Positions 50,881-63,789 of a DNA stretch of 64,000 nucleotides are shown piece by piece (position 1 is the first letter of the stretch; each line of letters starts with the position of its first letter). The position numbers were made by a program, and so were the translations under genes. The notes under the pieces were generated by a model. The model saw only the letters and a program-made list of their open reading frames with translations, did not search any database and had not been told where the DNA came from. Source of the DNA: Campylorhamphus procurvoides (taxonomy: Eukaryota > Chordata > Aves > Passeriformes > Dendrocolaptidae); NCBI GenBank assembly GCA_013396655.1, contig WBMV01001910.1, positions 1,054,001 through 1,118,000 of the forward strand, read 5' to 3'.

Positions 50881-51437
50881 AGCACCCCAAAACTCACCCA
50901 GCATCGCCTGCCCTGCCAGTATGAGAAATAAAAAACGTGGGTTTATTACAAGCAAATGGTTCATTAACTTAGGAATTACTTTTTTAGGCACACCGCGAAA
51001 GCTGCAAGGTACCAGATGCTATCTGGAGCTGGTGCCAGGGACAATTTGCGTTCGGGAATAGGGAATTATGAAAGTAAAGACATGGCCAAAACAAGCCCTC
51101 GCCATGTGGAAGGTCCTTTGTGTGCAGAGGAAAGTGGTCATTGACCAGCAGACCCCGTCTCCCTGCACAGGGGGGCACACCAAACCCAGCCAGGACAAGA
51201 GGCCCCCTCCTCTCATGATGGTAACAAGGCCGGACTCTTGGGACATATAAAAAGCATGATTTTTAAGGTGGGGGTGAGCTTTTCGGACCTTCGTGGCCTG
51301 AGCACCCAGCGGGTGCTGAAATAGAAACTTTCTTTGTCTGCTAAACTTCTTTATCTCACAGATATTTGTATCTTCTCTAAATTGAATAAAAGAGATTTTT
51401 CTCATACCAGGGCAGTGACACCCTCGGAGCGAGGGCA

Positions 51438-51628
51438 ATGAGGGTGATGAACCCTGCCACAGGCTGCCCAGAGAAGTTGTGGATGCCCCATCCCTTGTAG
51501 GGTTCAAGGCCAGGGTGGATGGGGCTCAGAGCAACATGGTTGAGTGGAAGGTGTCCCAGCCTATGGCATGGGGTTGGAACGAGATGGTCTTTAAGGTCCC
51601 TTCCAACCCAAACCATTCTATGATGACT
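51438..51628 (+). mobile_element. CR1 LINE 3' tail
   Basis: This is a short plus-oriented CR1 end. It contains 'aggctgcccagagaagttgt' near 51461, 'ggttcaaggccagggtgga' near 51501, 'gtggaaggtgtcccagcc' near 51545 and the terminal block CCATTCTATGATG at about 51613. It lies about 550 bp from the CpG island on the intergenic side. Confidence 0.92.
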
Positions 51629-54600
51629 TCTACGACTGTGCTTTTATAGGCAGGTGTGAGTGATGGAAGGGCACACGGACAATGGATGAAGCGTGCAGAA
51701 CCCTTCCTGCTGCCTGCGCGGTGGCAGCATTCCTCTGGGTACTTGAGAGCATGGCTGTTCTTGCTTGTGTAGCTCATTGATGGTTTGCAGCTGTCTGAGA
51801 GCCTTTGCTGCCTTCACACTGTTAGGAACTGAGGTAGGGCCACCACTCCTTAAATGGTGGCCGCCTGCACAAGTAACATTGCACTCAAATAAAGGCGTGT
51901 TTATAAAAACACTTAGGTAAATGAGTGCAATTTCTTCTGTAGATAAGATCTTAAATTACAAACATAGGTCTTAATCTGCAAACACTTGAATTAAAGCTCT
52001 CATTTGATTCTGTTAAAGTCAATGGGAATACCCAGGTGCTTAGAGGTGAGTGTTTTTTAGGATCAAAGCCCTTGGTGCATTTCCAAAAGCTGCTGTAGCA
52101 GGAAGACAGTGAAAAATTTCCCTCTAATATTCAACACAGTATTCCAATATTCATGAACTATCTGCCTCAGTGAAATGACTGTTATACTAATGAGCTTCAT
52201 GGGTGTGTACCTTGAGGAGGGATTTGGAACACATTATTATAAGATAATGGTTGTTCCTGCCAGGCTGACTCCTCCACCCGTTTATTTGAAGTGACTCATT
52301 TGTATTTTTTCACTTGTATTTTTCAGTGAAGAATCTCAGTGGTACATTTTTGCAGCTGGGGCTGTGTCCTCTGCAATACAGATCAAGAAGCATGCTGTTG
52401 GGGTGCAACAACATGTTTCTCAAGCTGCCACGGTCCTTGGGAGTCCTGTTCCTTTGAGGGTAGCAAAGCAAATGTTTCAATAAAAATGTTACACAGGTAA
52501 AAGTCTGTCAGAGATAGGCCTGTCTAGCCTCCTCTTTCCTGAACATTCTGTAGACTCTTTACATACCCTATAAGCTGTAAGCATCCATTTATGACTCTAT
52601 CTCTGGAAAGAGATTATACACAGTGAATAAATAGTTATAGATGTTTCTCTGAAAGTCATGCAAGAAAATATTCTATCCTCAAAGACTGGCTGTTGTACCC
52701 ACAACCCCTTGAACTTAACTACCAATGTATGGCCTTCTTTCTGCTTCCAGTGAGAGAGCATAGGACAGATCTACATGAACAAGCTCATGTAAAATTGTAT
52801 TGGCAGTATTTGAATTTAGAATTTTGGTTGATTCTGGGAGTCATTTCTTTTTATTTGCTCCCTTTACAATTAAATCTCTTCCCCCAACTAGTTTCTCATT
52901 ATTTTTTTATCTTTGTTAATCCTTCCATAGCCAAGAAGTCAAAAAGATGAGTGATTAAAGGCCATCGGTTTTCTCCTTCATCAAATAGTCAGAAGGATGG
53001 AGGTATCTTGGCATGGCTGTCATTAATCCCAGGTCAGAGGGGAGAGAGCACACTGCTCCTGTCTCCTGTTGTCCTTGCCAAGGAAGCGATAAGAGCAAGT
53101 AAAGAGGTGTAACAACAAAACATAGAAGCTCCACCCTTCAAGCCTCTTCAGCCAGCAACATGCACAAATCTGTTTACAGGTTTGCAATAGGTCATTAAGC
53201 ACTTAACCTTGGGAAAGGTACTTCCATTGCCCCCATTTCTTATTTGCTTTTCTCCTATTTTGCATTATTCACTAAATACACAGTTTTGTTTTCCTTTAGT
53301 TTGCAGCTTCAGGACTTTTGGACTTTTTCCCTCCTTAGGACCGTAATTGTAAATCAGGGAGAGGCTGGAGCTGAGGAGACCTGTGCTCAGTTTCCCAAAC
53401 TTTATAAGCTACTATGCTGGGCAAAACCTAGCCCCACCATCCAGAAATCAGCATTGTCATCCATCTTGCATACTCCTGAACTCTTAAAGACTGTCAGGTG
53501 CTTGAAGGTCCCTGTATGGATGTATCTTTACAAGATTGCTGTGATTATACTGGTAGAAGCAGTGTCAGAGTCAATAACTTAATATTCAAGACAGGGATTG
53601 GATATATATGAATGTCAAAAATAATCAGAATTATCTGATTGTAACTTGATGCTTCAAGGAATAAGCTCATGGAAAGGGGAGTTCAGCCTAAAGTGAGGAC
53701 AGATGACACTTCTTACTACTGGATCTTTTTTCACTTTTATTATACAGTGTACGAAGCATCTGGTGGAGTGTGCTGTTAGGCATAGGACAGTGCCTGAATG
53801 CATTCTGAATCTCTTCTTATAGTACAGTTGCTGAGTACCATGCTTCTCCCTGCACAGGATGGGGATGATGGTATTTTCCTGCACTTTGTTTTTCCACTCC
53901 ATTTAGACCGCATGTTTTTTGGAGCAAGGACTGCTTTGGTGGAGCTCCAAACTGCTGAAGTCTCTAAAATGTGACTTTATTAAAATAATAGTAAGAAATC
54001 ACAAGCATATTCCCATACTAATTATTATGCAAAGTGGGGAGGGGGAGGGAAGAAAGTATGAGATTCCTTTGAAAAGCTGCCAGCACAGGTCCAAATACAA
54101 GAGGTGTTTGAAGTGGGAGCACACTGTACCATACTGAAGGAATTACCAATATACCAGTTGCCCTTGTTTAGAAGAATGCTCTCAGTTTTTACTTTATGAC
54201 ATTTATTTACTTTGGCAAAGTATTTTTTTTCCAAGTCTTCCAAAAGTCTCTTATTTTGTGGATTTTAGTACCAGTAGCAGATGTTTTCTTCATTTAAAGC
54301 TTTTCTTTGTTGCCTTGCACTCTAGACAGGTAAATATGGATTGCTAATTAATGCAAACTTTAGCTTTTATTTCCTCTTCTTTTCCAGTTAAAAGAGCTGA
54401 AAAGAAATATTCCTAAGTTTCAAAGAATCATTGCTCTTCAGTTCTTTCTAGAAAGAAGTGTTTAAGCTTGACCCTGACTTAAATGTCTCCGTTTAGGCAG
54501 CCTAGCAGCATATAATTGTATCCTAATAGCACATAGAATGGGGAAAAAATAGGAACATTGTGAAAGAAAAACATCAAGCTACTCCAAGCAAGTATTGTTC

Positions 54601-55842
54601 ATGCAGTTCTATTTGCTTTCCTGCTGCTGTGTCAGAGACTCATTTTTTTAAGGTATCAAGAGCAGATCATCAGCTAAGAGCAGAACATGTGCCAGCAGTG
54701 GGTTGGTAGGGTGTACTTGCTTGGGACATGTCTTAGCTGGGGCCTGTCCAGTGCAATGCAGGTTTTCTGTCAGAATTCACCATTAGTTGCCTCAACTTCT
54801 ATGCATTTTCATACTAAGTTGATGCAAAGCCAACAAAATTAATCCTGTCCTGCCAAAGGGAAATCTCCTCTCTGAACAACAACCGCCAACATGGAGCCAG
54901 TAGCAAAATGCCACTGTCTACATGCTCCAAGAACACAGCGATGTCGGCAGCTGCGAGCCCTGGGCCCTTGCCCAGTGTGCATCAGCCCTTCTGCTGTTAC
55001 AGCCTCTTGCAGCGAGGGCATGCAGCATCTCAAAAAAGCAGTGAGGAACATACATGCTCCAGGGACATAAAAATGTCAGCAACTCATGTCCCAACAAAAG
55101 TTCTGGCAGCAAACCCTGCTAGTAAAAGACATAGTCTGGCAGGGTAATTTCTCCTGCAGACTACTAAAAATTTTCTTACAGGGGCAAGGGCCTGGGTTTT
55201 TTTAAGAATTGATGGAACATGTTCCCACTTGAATCTCCTTATAAACTGAGTGATTTCTGCTGCCATGGGTGGAGAACAGAGCATGGGCACCTGATGTAAA
55301 GCCAGAGGTGCAAGGAGCCCTCTCTGTGCATTCTTATGGATCTCCAGTCTTCAGGCAGCAATTGGTCCAGCAATATACATGGATCTGCCTCCACTCCTGT
55401 GTTTACAAAGCAAAGGTATTTGAATGTCTGTCATCAATTATCATATATTTGCATTAAAAATACATTAAATGCTGCTCTAAATAGCTTTCCTTATGATGAA
55501 GTAATTAAATGATAAATGGTTTCTCTCAGCAACTCTCTACACTAGAGTAGGTACCTTTATTCTTCTCAATATTTTGTGAGGATGAAATCCAGGTTTAAAT
55601 ACAAGTTTGACTCATTCAACCCATATTTGACTCAAGTTTAAATCCATGGATACTTTTAAAAATGCAGATAAAATACATCCTTTATTTCTAGACTTAAAGG
55701 GAATCCTCTACCCTACTCATGCAGCCCTTTTTTACTAACACATCTACTGTAATGGTGCATTCCAAGTTCAAAGGACATCCACTACAACTCCAGTAACGTC
55801 CATGAAATCACAGTCCTTGGTCTGAGGAGAACTGTATTGAAC

Positions 55843-55990
55843 AGACCCCCATCCCTGGAAGTGTTCAAGGCCAGGCTGGATGGGGTTCTGAGCAACTTGG
55901 TCTAGTGAAAGGTGTCCCTCCCACAGCAGGGTGTTGGAACTGGATCATCTTTAATGTCCCTTCCAACACAAACCATTCTATGATTCTTTA
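55843..55990 (+). mobile_element. CR1 LINE 3' tail
   Basis: About 150 bp of plus-oriented CR1 3' UTR are recognisable by 'catccctggaagtgttcaag', 'tctagtgaaaggtgtccct' and the terminus ACCATTCTATGATTCTTTA. It is severely 5'-truncated, as most CR1 insertions are. Confidence 0.93.
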
Positions 55991-58900
55991 TTCTGTGAAC
56001 ATGTTGCAGACTGTGTTCATACAGGATAAGACAATAAAATCTCTGTCTAATAAGGCAGATGGGAACCCGAGCAGCATTGTGACTTCCCTTGGTAAGGATG
56101 CTTCAGCCAGCTGTTTTACTGGGGAGTGTTCTTGGAGTGGCAGACATTAGACAGATGAACAGAAACAATGTGCTAAAGCAGCTGAACAGGCCCAAAAGTA
56201 AGAGGTGTGTTATTTTGTGACAGGTTTTGAATGTAGGCACAACTCTCCACTCATGTGTGGATTCATGCTCTGAGACCCAGCTTCTGCAATCTCATTCTAG
56301 GTTTAATTACAAGATTCTAAACATACTGCTCAAGTCAAGTGGAGATAATATAGCATTCATCATTTAAACTTCAAAGAAATTGTGATTCTCTAAGAGTTCA
56401 TGTGTTACTATCAAAACGAACTAAAGCTTTGGAGTCCTGATCTTCTACGATATTTAGTTAGAAGATGGCATGATTCTTGCTCAAATTTGCAAAGTTTGAT
56501 CTGATCACAGTGTGAAAGTTTTGATAAACATGCTGGAAAGCGAAAAGTTTATATACTGATATAGTTTCTTTAAGGACAAGTACAGCATTTTTTAGAAGAG
56601 CCAGAGCTGAACAGATCTGTGGAGTTTCAGAATCTGCATTAGAAGTCCCATCAGGAAAGGCTGAAGTAAAATTCCACATAGCTTTTAGTGGCTGAATGTG
56701 TGTTATAAAAAGCACAGACTGGCAGAGAAAAATTGATGATTTCTACTGCCAGAGTTGTTATAAAAATCAAACCATGAATTGGGATAAGTCACATGGCTGA
56801 GCACCTGCAACCAATTTTTGAGATGATAAAAGAATTTTTGAGATTCTTTGACAGCTCTTCTGGGGGTATATTTTTTTTTTTACTTATTTTCAGGCTTCTT
56901 TTTTTATAAAAAATCACTTAGAAGCTGAAAAAGCTGGAAAACTTGTACTCTTCCAACTTATGGGGAAAAAAAAGAAGATTGAGCCTTGCTGGTTTGAAAG
57001 TCTTACCAGACATTGTGATTGCAATTACTCAATTCCATAACTAGCAGAAATGCTTTTGCCTAATAAATAAGTTGCAGTAATTACATGTTCTTTAAAGTCA
57101 AAATCGTTTTGCTAATCTTTGTTCTGATGGGCCTTCTATATATTATACTCTATAAGAAGTGTTAATTTTATGCATTCATAACGAATTCTCAAATTACATT
57201 GAAAAGCAAGTTGAAACAAATAAAAGCTAAAAACTGAATCAGCTGGTAAATACATATTTATTTACCATTTTAACATAACAGAATGGGAAAACTAAAATAT
57301 AAAAAATGGAAGTTTTGTAATAGCATAAATATGAAAATAGTCTGTACTGCTGCAGAGCAAAAAGTACAAAATTTACTGTAAAGATTTAACAAATTGCTAG
57401 TTAACAAGTAATTTTGTTTACCAGTCAATGAAAACTAATTTTCTTTAGGAAAATATCTGAGCACATGCAAAACAAGGTGAAAGCTGATGTAAACACAAGC
57501 TTCTTGCTGCTGCTTTGATTGTAGTCAATAATTTAAACTGGCTGTGATTCTCAGAGAAGGTTTTCCTATGAGATGGAGCTCAGATCATGGAAATTCACTG
57601 GGACTGTTCCTGAAGCTTTGGCTCACCAGCATGAAAGTGGCACAGCCGCCAGCCTGGCAGTGTCAAGGCAGGGTCCTTCATTCGAGCTTTTTGGTCTGAG
57701 CGAATTAAGCCATTCCTTTTGCCATCTGAGATTTTTCCCCAAGTCAGCTGGCGCTGTGGGCTGGTCCAGAAGGAAGTACATGCTTCTCTTCCTTTCACAA
57801 GAGACTTCTGTTAGCTCTGTGGTATGGAAATTATAGGGAAGAATGATGAAAACTGAAGTTTGGGCTGTTTTACATTCCTTCAGTACCATTTAGTGTGATG
57901 GTGGTTGACTTCTCCCTGCCACTATATTTAGAACAGGGAGTAGGAAGGAGATGAGCGTTAGTATTATGGGTTATGACACAAAAACATCAAAAAGAAAGTC
58001 TGTTCTCATTTCTCTTTGGTGTCCTCTGGGGAGCTGCAGTGTTTAGACAAAGCTCCTGTTCCACTGCAGGAGCTCAGGAAAATGGGCACCAAACTTTGTT
58101 TGCACTCTGGGACTAGATATGGCCATACAAGGTGGGGGGGTAACTAGGACACAGAACTTTTTCCTCCACTGAGCTTAGTTTCCCACCACTAGATAAACTG
58201 CAAGTAGGTTGTCTGGTGGAATTATTGTGCTTTATACGTCAGCGCTTGGATTAAAAATAGAAAAATATTAGAAGCTTCCTCTGCATTCAGCAAACCAACA
58301 AAAAGTCCATGGGAAAAAAAAATTGCATAATGCCCCAGAAGAAATCTAAATGAATTAAAGTCACCCCCTACAGAGAACTTGGGCTCTGTTTATTTTCAAT
58401 AAACTATTACAGGTTTTGTAATATTTTTCTGGAAGTTTTTCACAAGCATTCCTACTTTCGCTCACTTCAGGCCAGGGCTGAACTGCTATGCTGGAGGAAT
58501 TCTTTGGACCTGATGTTCAGCCATGAGAGACAGAGGCACTCAGCCACAGTCCAGCTACAGCATTTTACAGATCTATTACATCTACAGATTTTAAGCTGCA
58601 ACAGAAATTAAAAACCTCAAGAGCTCTTCAGGTTATGTCATAAAAACATTTGATAATAAAGGAGTTAGGGGTAGTGAACGTTCGACATCTTCCAAGCATG
58701 GAAAAGAAATACAAAGTTGCTTCAGTAGGGAATAGCACATCTCCATTGCAAAGGCCCTGTTGCATGTCTCATCCCTTTCTTCCTACCTCCCATGGACCAA
58801 AGACAATCCAGACCCTTCCAAGTGCAACGCAGAACCCAAATAATCATTATTTTCTGCCACCCTCCCAGCACCTCATGTGGGCAGTATGAGATATGCAGGG

Positions 58901-61569
58901 TCTGCCCTGCAGGTCCTGCACCTGTTTTTCTGTAGCAGAAATTCCAGGGGCAAGCAGCCAGCAGAAGTTATGACTGGCAATATCTGCAAGAAGTAGCACA
59001 TATCTCTGATGTGCTGAGAAGCTGTGTGCAATCAAGAGTGTTTCTCAGGATGTAACACCAACACCTGCTCACTCTTCTGACTACAGATTGTTCAGACCAA
59101 ACTTGCAAAGGCCACAACTCAAAGAAAACAAAATGCCTTGTAACTTTCAGTAGAAAACATAAGCTGTAAGGACAGTTTCTCTTCCTACCTTTTTTCCGCT
59201 CACCTCAAATTAATGTCTGTTGCTCTACATGAGCCCTGTCCCTTCCCCCTGATCCCCTCTGGAAACTAAGCTCAGATACTGCAAATACACAGAGGGATTT
59301 TCAGATTTCCACCCACACAAGCAGCTACTCGGCACATCCGATGCACATGTGAAATTGGTTCACAAGGGTCAGGGCAGGAGCCCACATTTCCATTCCAGCT
59401 CTACTGAGCTTAAGTTTTATCATTTGTTTGTTTTCAAAGCAAAAAATACACAACTTACTTTATTTCATAGGGGAAGAAATCTCAGCAAAGCATCTTTATT
59501 CCACTGGCAGGGATGGGTTACAGCTCCCCCACTCCCACCCACACAGCTGAACCCAGTGCCTGGTCAGGCCAAGAGTTGTGAGGAAATGAAATGCACATGT
59601 CAGCATCCCCCTCTCTTGCTCCAGCTCCTTAGCAAAATGGCTCTTCTCCGCCAGCCACGAACAATCCCAGGACCAGAAGACATGCCAAGGAGTGGTATAC
59701 TAGCTGTATCTTTTCTCAGATGAACTGTACAGCAAAGTCATGTTTCCTCAACCTGATGAAAGTTTTGGAAAGGCAGTACTCTAAATATTCACAGCACAGA
59801 GTTTTCCCACCAAGGTTCAGAGGTCTGGAATACACAGAAAAAAGCTTAAATGTAACAAAATTAATATTAATGCTCATTAAAAGTGGACAACACACATTTC
59901 CTAATAGGAAATTATTTCAGTCTGATTAAGCAAGTGCTGAGTAGCAAATATAATTGACTGCAAGTCTAAAAAAATTTGCTATAATATTTCCATCTATAAG
60001 AATAACGGTTTCCCTTAGAGAGGTCTATCCCTTGGATTCCTTTTCCCTTCTCATTTGCTTCCTTGAGTGCAGTACATAATAGTCAATATAGTATCATCAT
60101 CTCACTCACTCCAATAGTTTTTATTTAACATTTATCTGGATATTTCTTTCCTTACAAAAGTTTCCTGTACTCCATATGTTGCTTAAAAATAGTGTCTGTC
60201 CTTTAAGACTGCACTCCACCATCATTTCCATACACAGCTCCAAGGAAAGAAAGAGCAATGACTAGTCAAAGTTACAAATATGCTACTCTTTTGTTAGGGA
60301 ATACAACAGGACAATTTTTATTTATCCTATTTCAATTATTTCAATGCTCAAAGTGAAGAAAAAGCTAACTATGTAGCTACAATTCACTTGGTAAAGCTGA
60401 CAAGCAGAGGAACTAGGAACTTCTGAAGTTATTTTGCCCTGAATAAAGCAAAGGCAAGAGCCTTCTTTCAACGTAAGCTTTATATTACTTGCTTTTGGCT
60501 TCATCTGCTAAAAATCTAAGAGGAAGTACCCATTTATAACCCTGGGTAAATCAAAGCAAAATGGCATTTTGATAAATACTAGAGCCTATCAATCACAATT
60601 AGACACCATATCAGGTTGCTGAGGAATTCCAGAACTGCTGCAGTGGCTCCAGCAGAGCAGAGCCAAGGATCTCTAGGAAAAGCCATCCCAGAGGTACAGA
60701 AGCCATTGGTAGCTGTGGACAGGCGGCACAGCACCCACGGTCTGGCACAGAGACTCCCAGCTGCCCAGCAACATCCATGAGTAGCCAAAGTATTGCTAGA
60801 AACACATCCAGGAAGGGGAGAACAAAAGGGGAGGAAAACTGAAGACCAACTTGTGCTTGGAAGCCTCAGCATAAGAGACGCGCATTCAGCTGCCCATTTC
60901 TTCTGAGCAGCATTGCTGGAAGCCCAGTGTCTGCAGCAGCCTGGTTTTCAGCGTGATGAAAACTGAGCTGATGTTTATAACCGAGACTCTGTTAGAATTT
61001 TTCCCTAATAGTATGGTTTGGCACTGAAAATGGAAAGGCAGAGATCACGAGATGATAAATTCTACTAACACGCCTACTACATGTTAAAGAAGTTTTAGGT
61101 TTTTGTTAGAGAGCGTGGGAGGACTGCGATACTTTAGGTTCATCTACAAAGCTGAAGCATTAAACCTCTTCTGCATATAACAGAGCAGATAATGCGTGTG
61201 TAGGGAAAAAAAGGTGAATGGTGAAATAAAGCTGAAACTTTACTATCACTTCTGTTTGTAAACAGACATAGAAGGAACCAGACAAGCATAATACTTGGTA
61301 GCCTGCATAATTGCAACACATGTCTACGTAGGATAAAGGGGCCTGTACAGTAGGTATAGAGGCAGAGTCTAACATATATGAATAAGACCAAAACAGCTAC
61401 TTAGTATCAATTTGCTTATAAAGGAGTCAGTTTATCAGTGTTTAATATTTATAGCTATACTTGCAGCAATATTAATTGCACCCTTAAAGGATATTCAGAT
61501 CTACTACCTTAAGTGAAGTGGGCTTCAAAAAACTGGATGTCAGACTATACAAATAAAGTATTAGTTTAG

Positions 61570-63625
61570 GCATGGTAGACTTTATTTTGGCACTTTAACA
61601 AATGCTTTATTTTACAGCAGTGGCACAGCATTTGCCAGAAATTTTCTTTTCTTGGCACAGTTATTTCAAGCAGTTATTTTACTAATTGAAGTTCACTAAA
61701 TATTGCACAATAAGATATACCTGTTAAATTCTTACCCTGTTTTTACTTGCTGAACTTGTATGGCTTTGAAAAACTTGCCAGTTAATTAAAAAGCAATATA
61801 TTAAATATTTTAGCACAGGATAGCATTTGTTTGCTCCTACATGACCACTGAACTTGGGACAGCAAAAAATACAAGTTACGCAACTCTTATCTGAAGAGCT
61901 ACCAGATCTTATTTACAATACATTGCCATTTCTGAGATGTTCTTCAGCTTGACATTCTGAACACCTACATTTTGGAAATCTCAAAAATAAAAAATTAGAG
62001 GTCAATAGAGCAGAAGACGAAGCCATTTGTCTGGTACAAAGCATAATATAAGGAGGCAGACTATCGCCTTCTCCACATGTCCCTCTATCCAACACCTATC
62101 TAAGGTATAAGCAACAGAGCCTTTTCTCTTCTGCTCGGAATATTTCTTTCTTCTCTTATGAAGATATTCCACTTGTCTCAACTCTTCTATTGGAGTCCGA
62201 GCAGAATAAACCAAAATTCTTCAATGGACCAGGGAAAAAACAAATCCAAACAAATGAAAAACCAATACACACAATAAATGAACCAGGGTATTCCTTTGAA
62301 TTTTACAGTAGGGAAAACAACATTGGCAGGAAGAACAGCTCTGTGTCAATACTGCCATTGAATATAATGCAAAAGTCAAATGACTCATAACTCATATACC
62401 AGATGCAAGAATTGAACATTCTTGTTCTTCTCTGTGACTTCAGCAATAAATTTGGTGTGAGGATCAGCCTGATCAACAGTGTTTCTTTTTTTGGTCTAGA
62501 TTTTTAATATCTACTAGATGTACTCTGTGACATTAAAATATAAGACATAAAATAAAAAGCATACAAAAGTATATCACAATGGAATTCTCAGTATTAGGCC
62601 ACATGATTTATTCAGTAGTGTTTATGTTCCCAAATTACAATGATGTCTATCCATGTAAGACTACAAAAGTTACCATTAGAATTGTCTGTGCTTATAAAAT
62701 ACCAACATTTTCTTTTACTGTTATATACTCATTAACACCAGTCTGCGACGAGTCACATATAATCATAGGCACTTCAAAGGCTTTAAAAGACGTTTACAAC
62801 TGAAATGCATTTTTAAAGAACAAAAATTTAAACCTCTACTTGTACCTTCAAATTGCAAATAATTAACAAATACAGTGGCCATAGAAATCTGCAGCAACTT
62901 CTCAAAATACTGTTAGAGTCTTTGGGTTTGCTTAGGTTTGTCAGTAGCTTACTCCAAATCTTCCTTACAGGAGATTTGTTTAGTAAGAATACGACTATAC
63001 AGTTTGTAGTAATAATCCAATTTTACACATTAATTTGCTGTTACAAATCTCACTGAAGCTACAGGTAAGCTGAGAAACAATGCAAAGTGTAAAATTGATA
63101 TTCTGACACTTAAATTTATACAAAGTGGAGGTTAAAGTTTACATAGCTGAAAAATTACATTTACACTAAAAGTTACTGTTATCTGAATTATCTGAAGACA
63201 AATTGCACCATGACAACTACAAAAAGGCATTTTTTGGAAACAGATAAATTAATGAAATAAAAACTAACTTGTAAGATCAATCTGAGACATGCCGACAAAA
63301 ATTAAACAACTTTCATTGAACCATAGGATAAAACAATAATTTTCATTATTTTATATTTATGCATAAAGTTTTAAAAATCATTCAGTGAACATCAATGGTT
63401 TTATAAAATAATGCTTTGCCACTGTTATTCACAGAACACTGCAAATGTTAAGTTTTAATTTTACATTTTTAAAGGAATACATGAAAAGTTTTAAATACAA
63501 TGGGGTTTTATCATAAAGGTGCCGTAATGGCTCTTTAATGAAAAAAAAAATCTTCATTATTCTATGCAAAAGCTTTATTTAAAAAAGTTCAGTGATCTCA
63601 TAAATAGAGACACTAAATTGGAATT
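61570..63625 (-). other. SDC2: Probable SDC2 3' UTR
   Basis: This minus-strand sequence runs from the SDC2 stop codon down to two AATAAA signals near 61611-61581. The implied 3' UTR of about 2 kb agrees with the long 3' UTR known for mammalian SDC2, although the true end cannot be proven here. The region is AT-rich and has no CR1 or LTR insertion, consistent with a constrained UTR. Shorter isoforms are possible through other TTTATT (plus strand) sites, such as the one near 62606. Confidence 0.6.
61581..61611 (-). terminator. SDC2: Tandem AATAAA polyadenylation signals, probable SDC2 3' end
   Basis: On the minus strand, AAAATAAAG occurs twice, with hexamers at 61611-61606 and 61586-61581. They are 25 nt apart, about 2.0 kb after the SDC2 stop. 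Paired strong signals at the end of an insertion-free AT-rich stretch are a plausible distal cleavage region. Confidence 0.55.
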
Positions 63626-63789
63626 TTATGCATAAAACTCCTTAGTAGGTGCCTTTTGATAGGCAGCACAGGATGGTTTACGTTCACCAAGGTCGTAACT
63701 GCCTTCATCCTTCTTTCTCATGCGATATACCAGCAGCAGGATAAGGAAGATTGCGAAAAGAAAACCAATAACTCCGCCAGCAATAACAG
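63626..63789 (-). CDS. SDC2: Syndecan-2, last coding exon (transmembrane and cytoplasmic domains)
   Basis: The acceptor TTTCTTTGATTACAG ends at 63790, and the exon runs to the TAA at 63628-63626. It encodes the C-terminal 53 residues plus a split alanine codon. The transmembrane helix [20 protein letters not shown] contains the GGVIG (GxxxG) dimerisation motif. It is followed by conserved region C1 ([13 protein letters not shown]), a variable region [15 protein letters not shown] and C2 ending EFYA, the PDZ-binding signal shared by all syndecans. The variable region identifies syndecan-2 rather than -1, -3 or -4. The protein is a type I heparan-sulfate proteoglycan that binds growth factors and matrix and couples to syntenin, ezrin and CASK-type partners. 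Earlier exons lie beyond the right edge. The variable region reads PSC where mammals have PSS. Confidence 0.97.

Larger units (their letters stand above)
50881..61569. other. SDC2-CPQ intergenic spacer
   Basis: About 10.7 kb lie between the candidate CPQ promoter and the SDC2 poly(A) signals. I recognise two short plus-oriented CR1 tails (51438-51628 and 55843-55990). The rest is ordinary AT-rich sequence with short homopolymer tracts (for example T runs near 56868-56883 and 54220). Open frames here (for example 53244-53582 and 59349-59723) are short, with no family signature or convincing splice context. The region could contain SDC2 or CPQ regulatory elements, but nothing in the bare sequence identifies them. 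Confidence 0.7.

Noticed and set aside
49869..50991. Long overlapping open frames on both strands across the minisatellite (up to 314 codons)
   Set aside because: They are produced by the 14-bp repeat, which is stop-free in every frame, and they run through N bases. There is no conserved domain, and the apparent protein repeats are just the DNA repeat translated.
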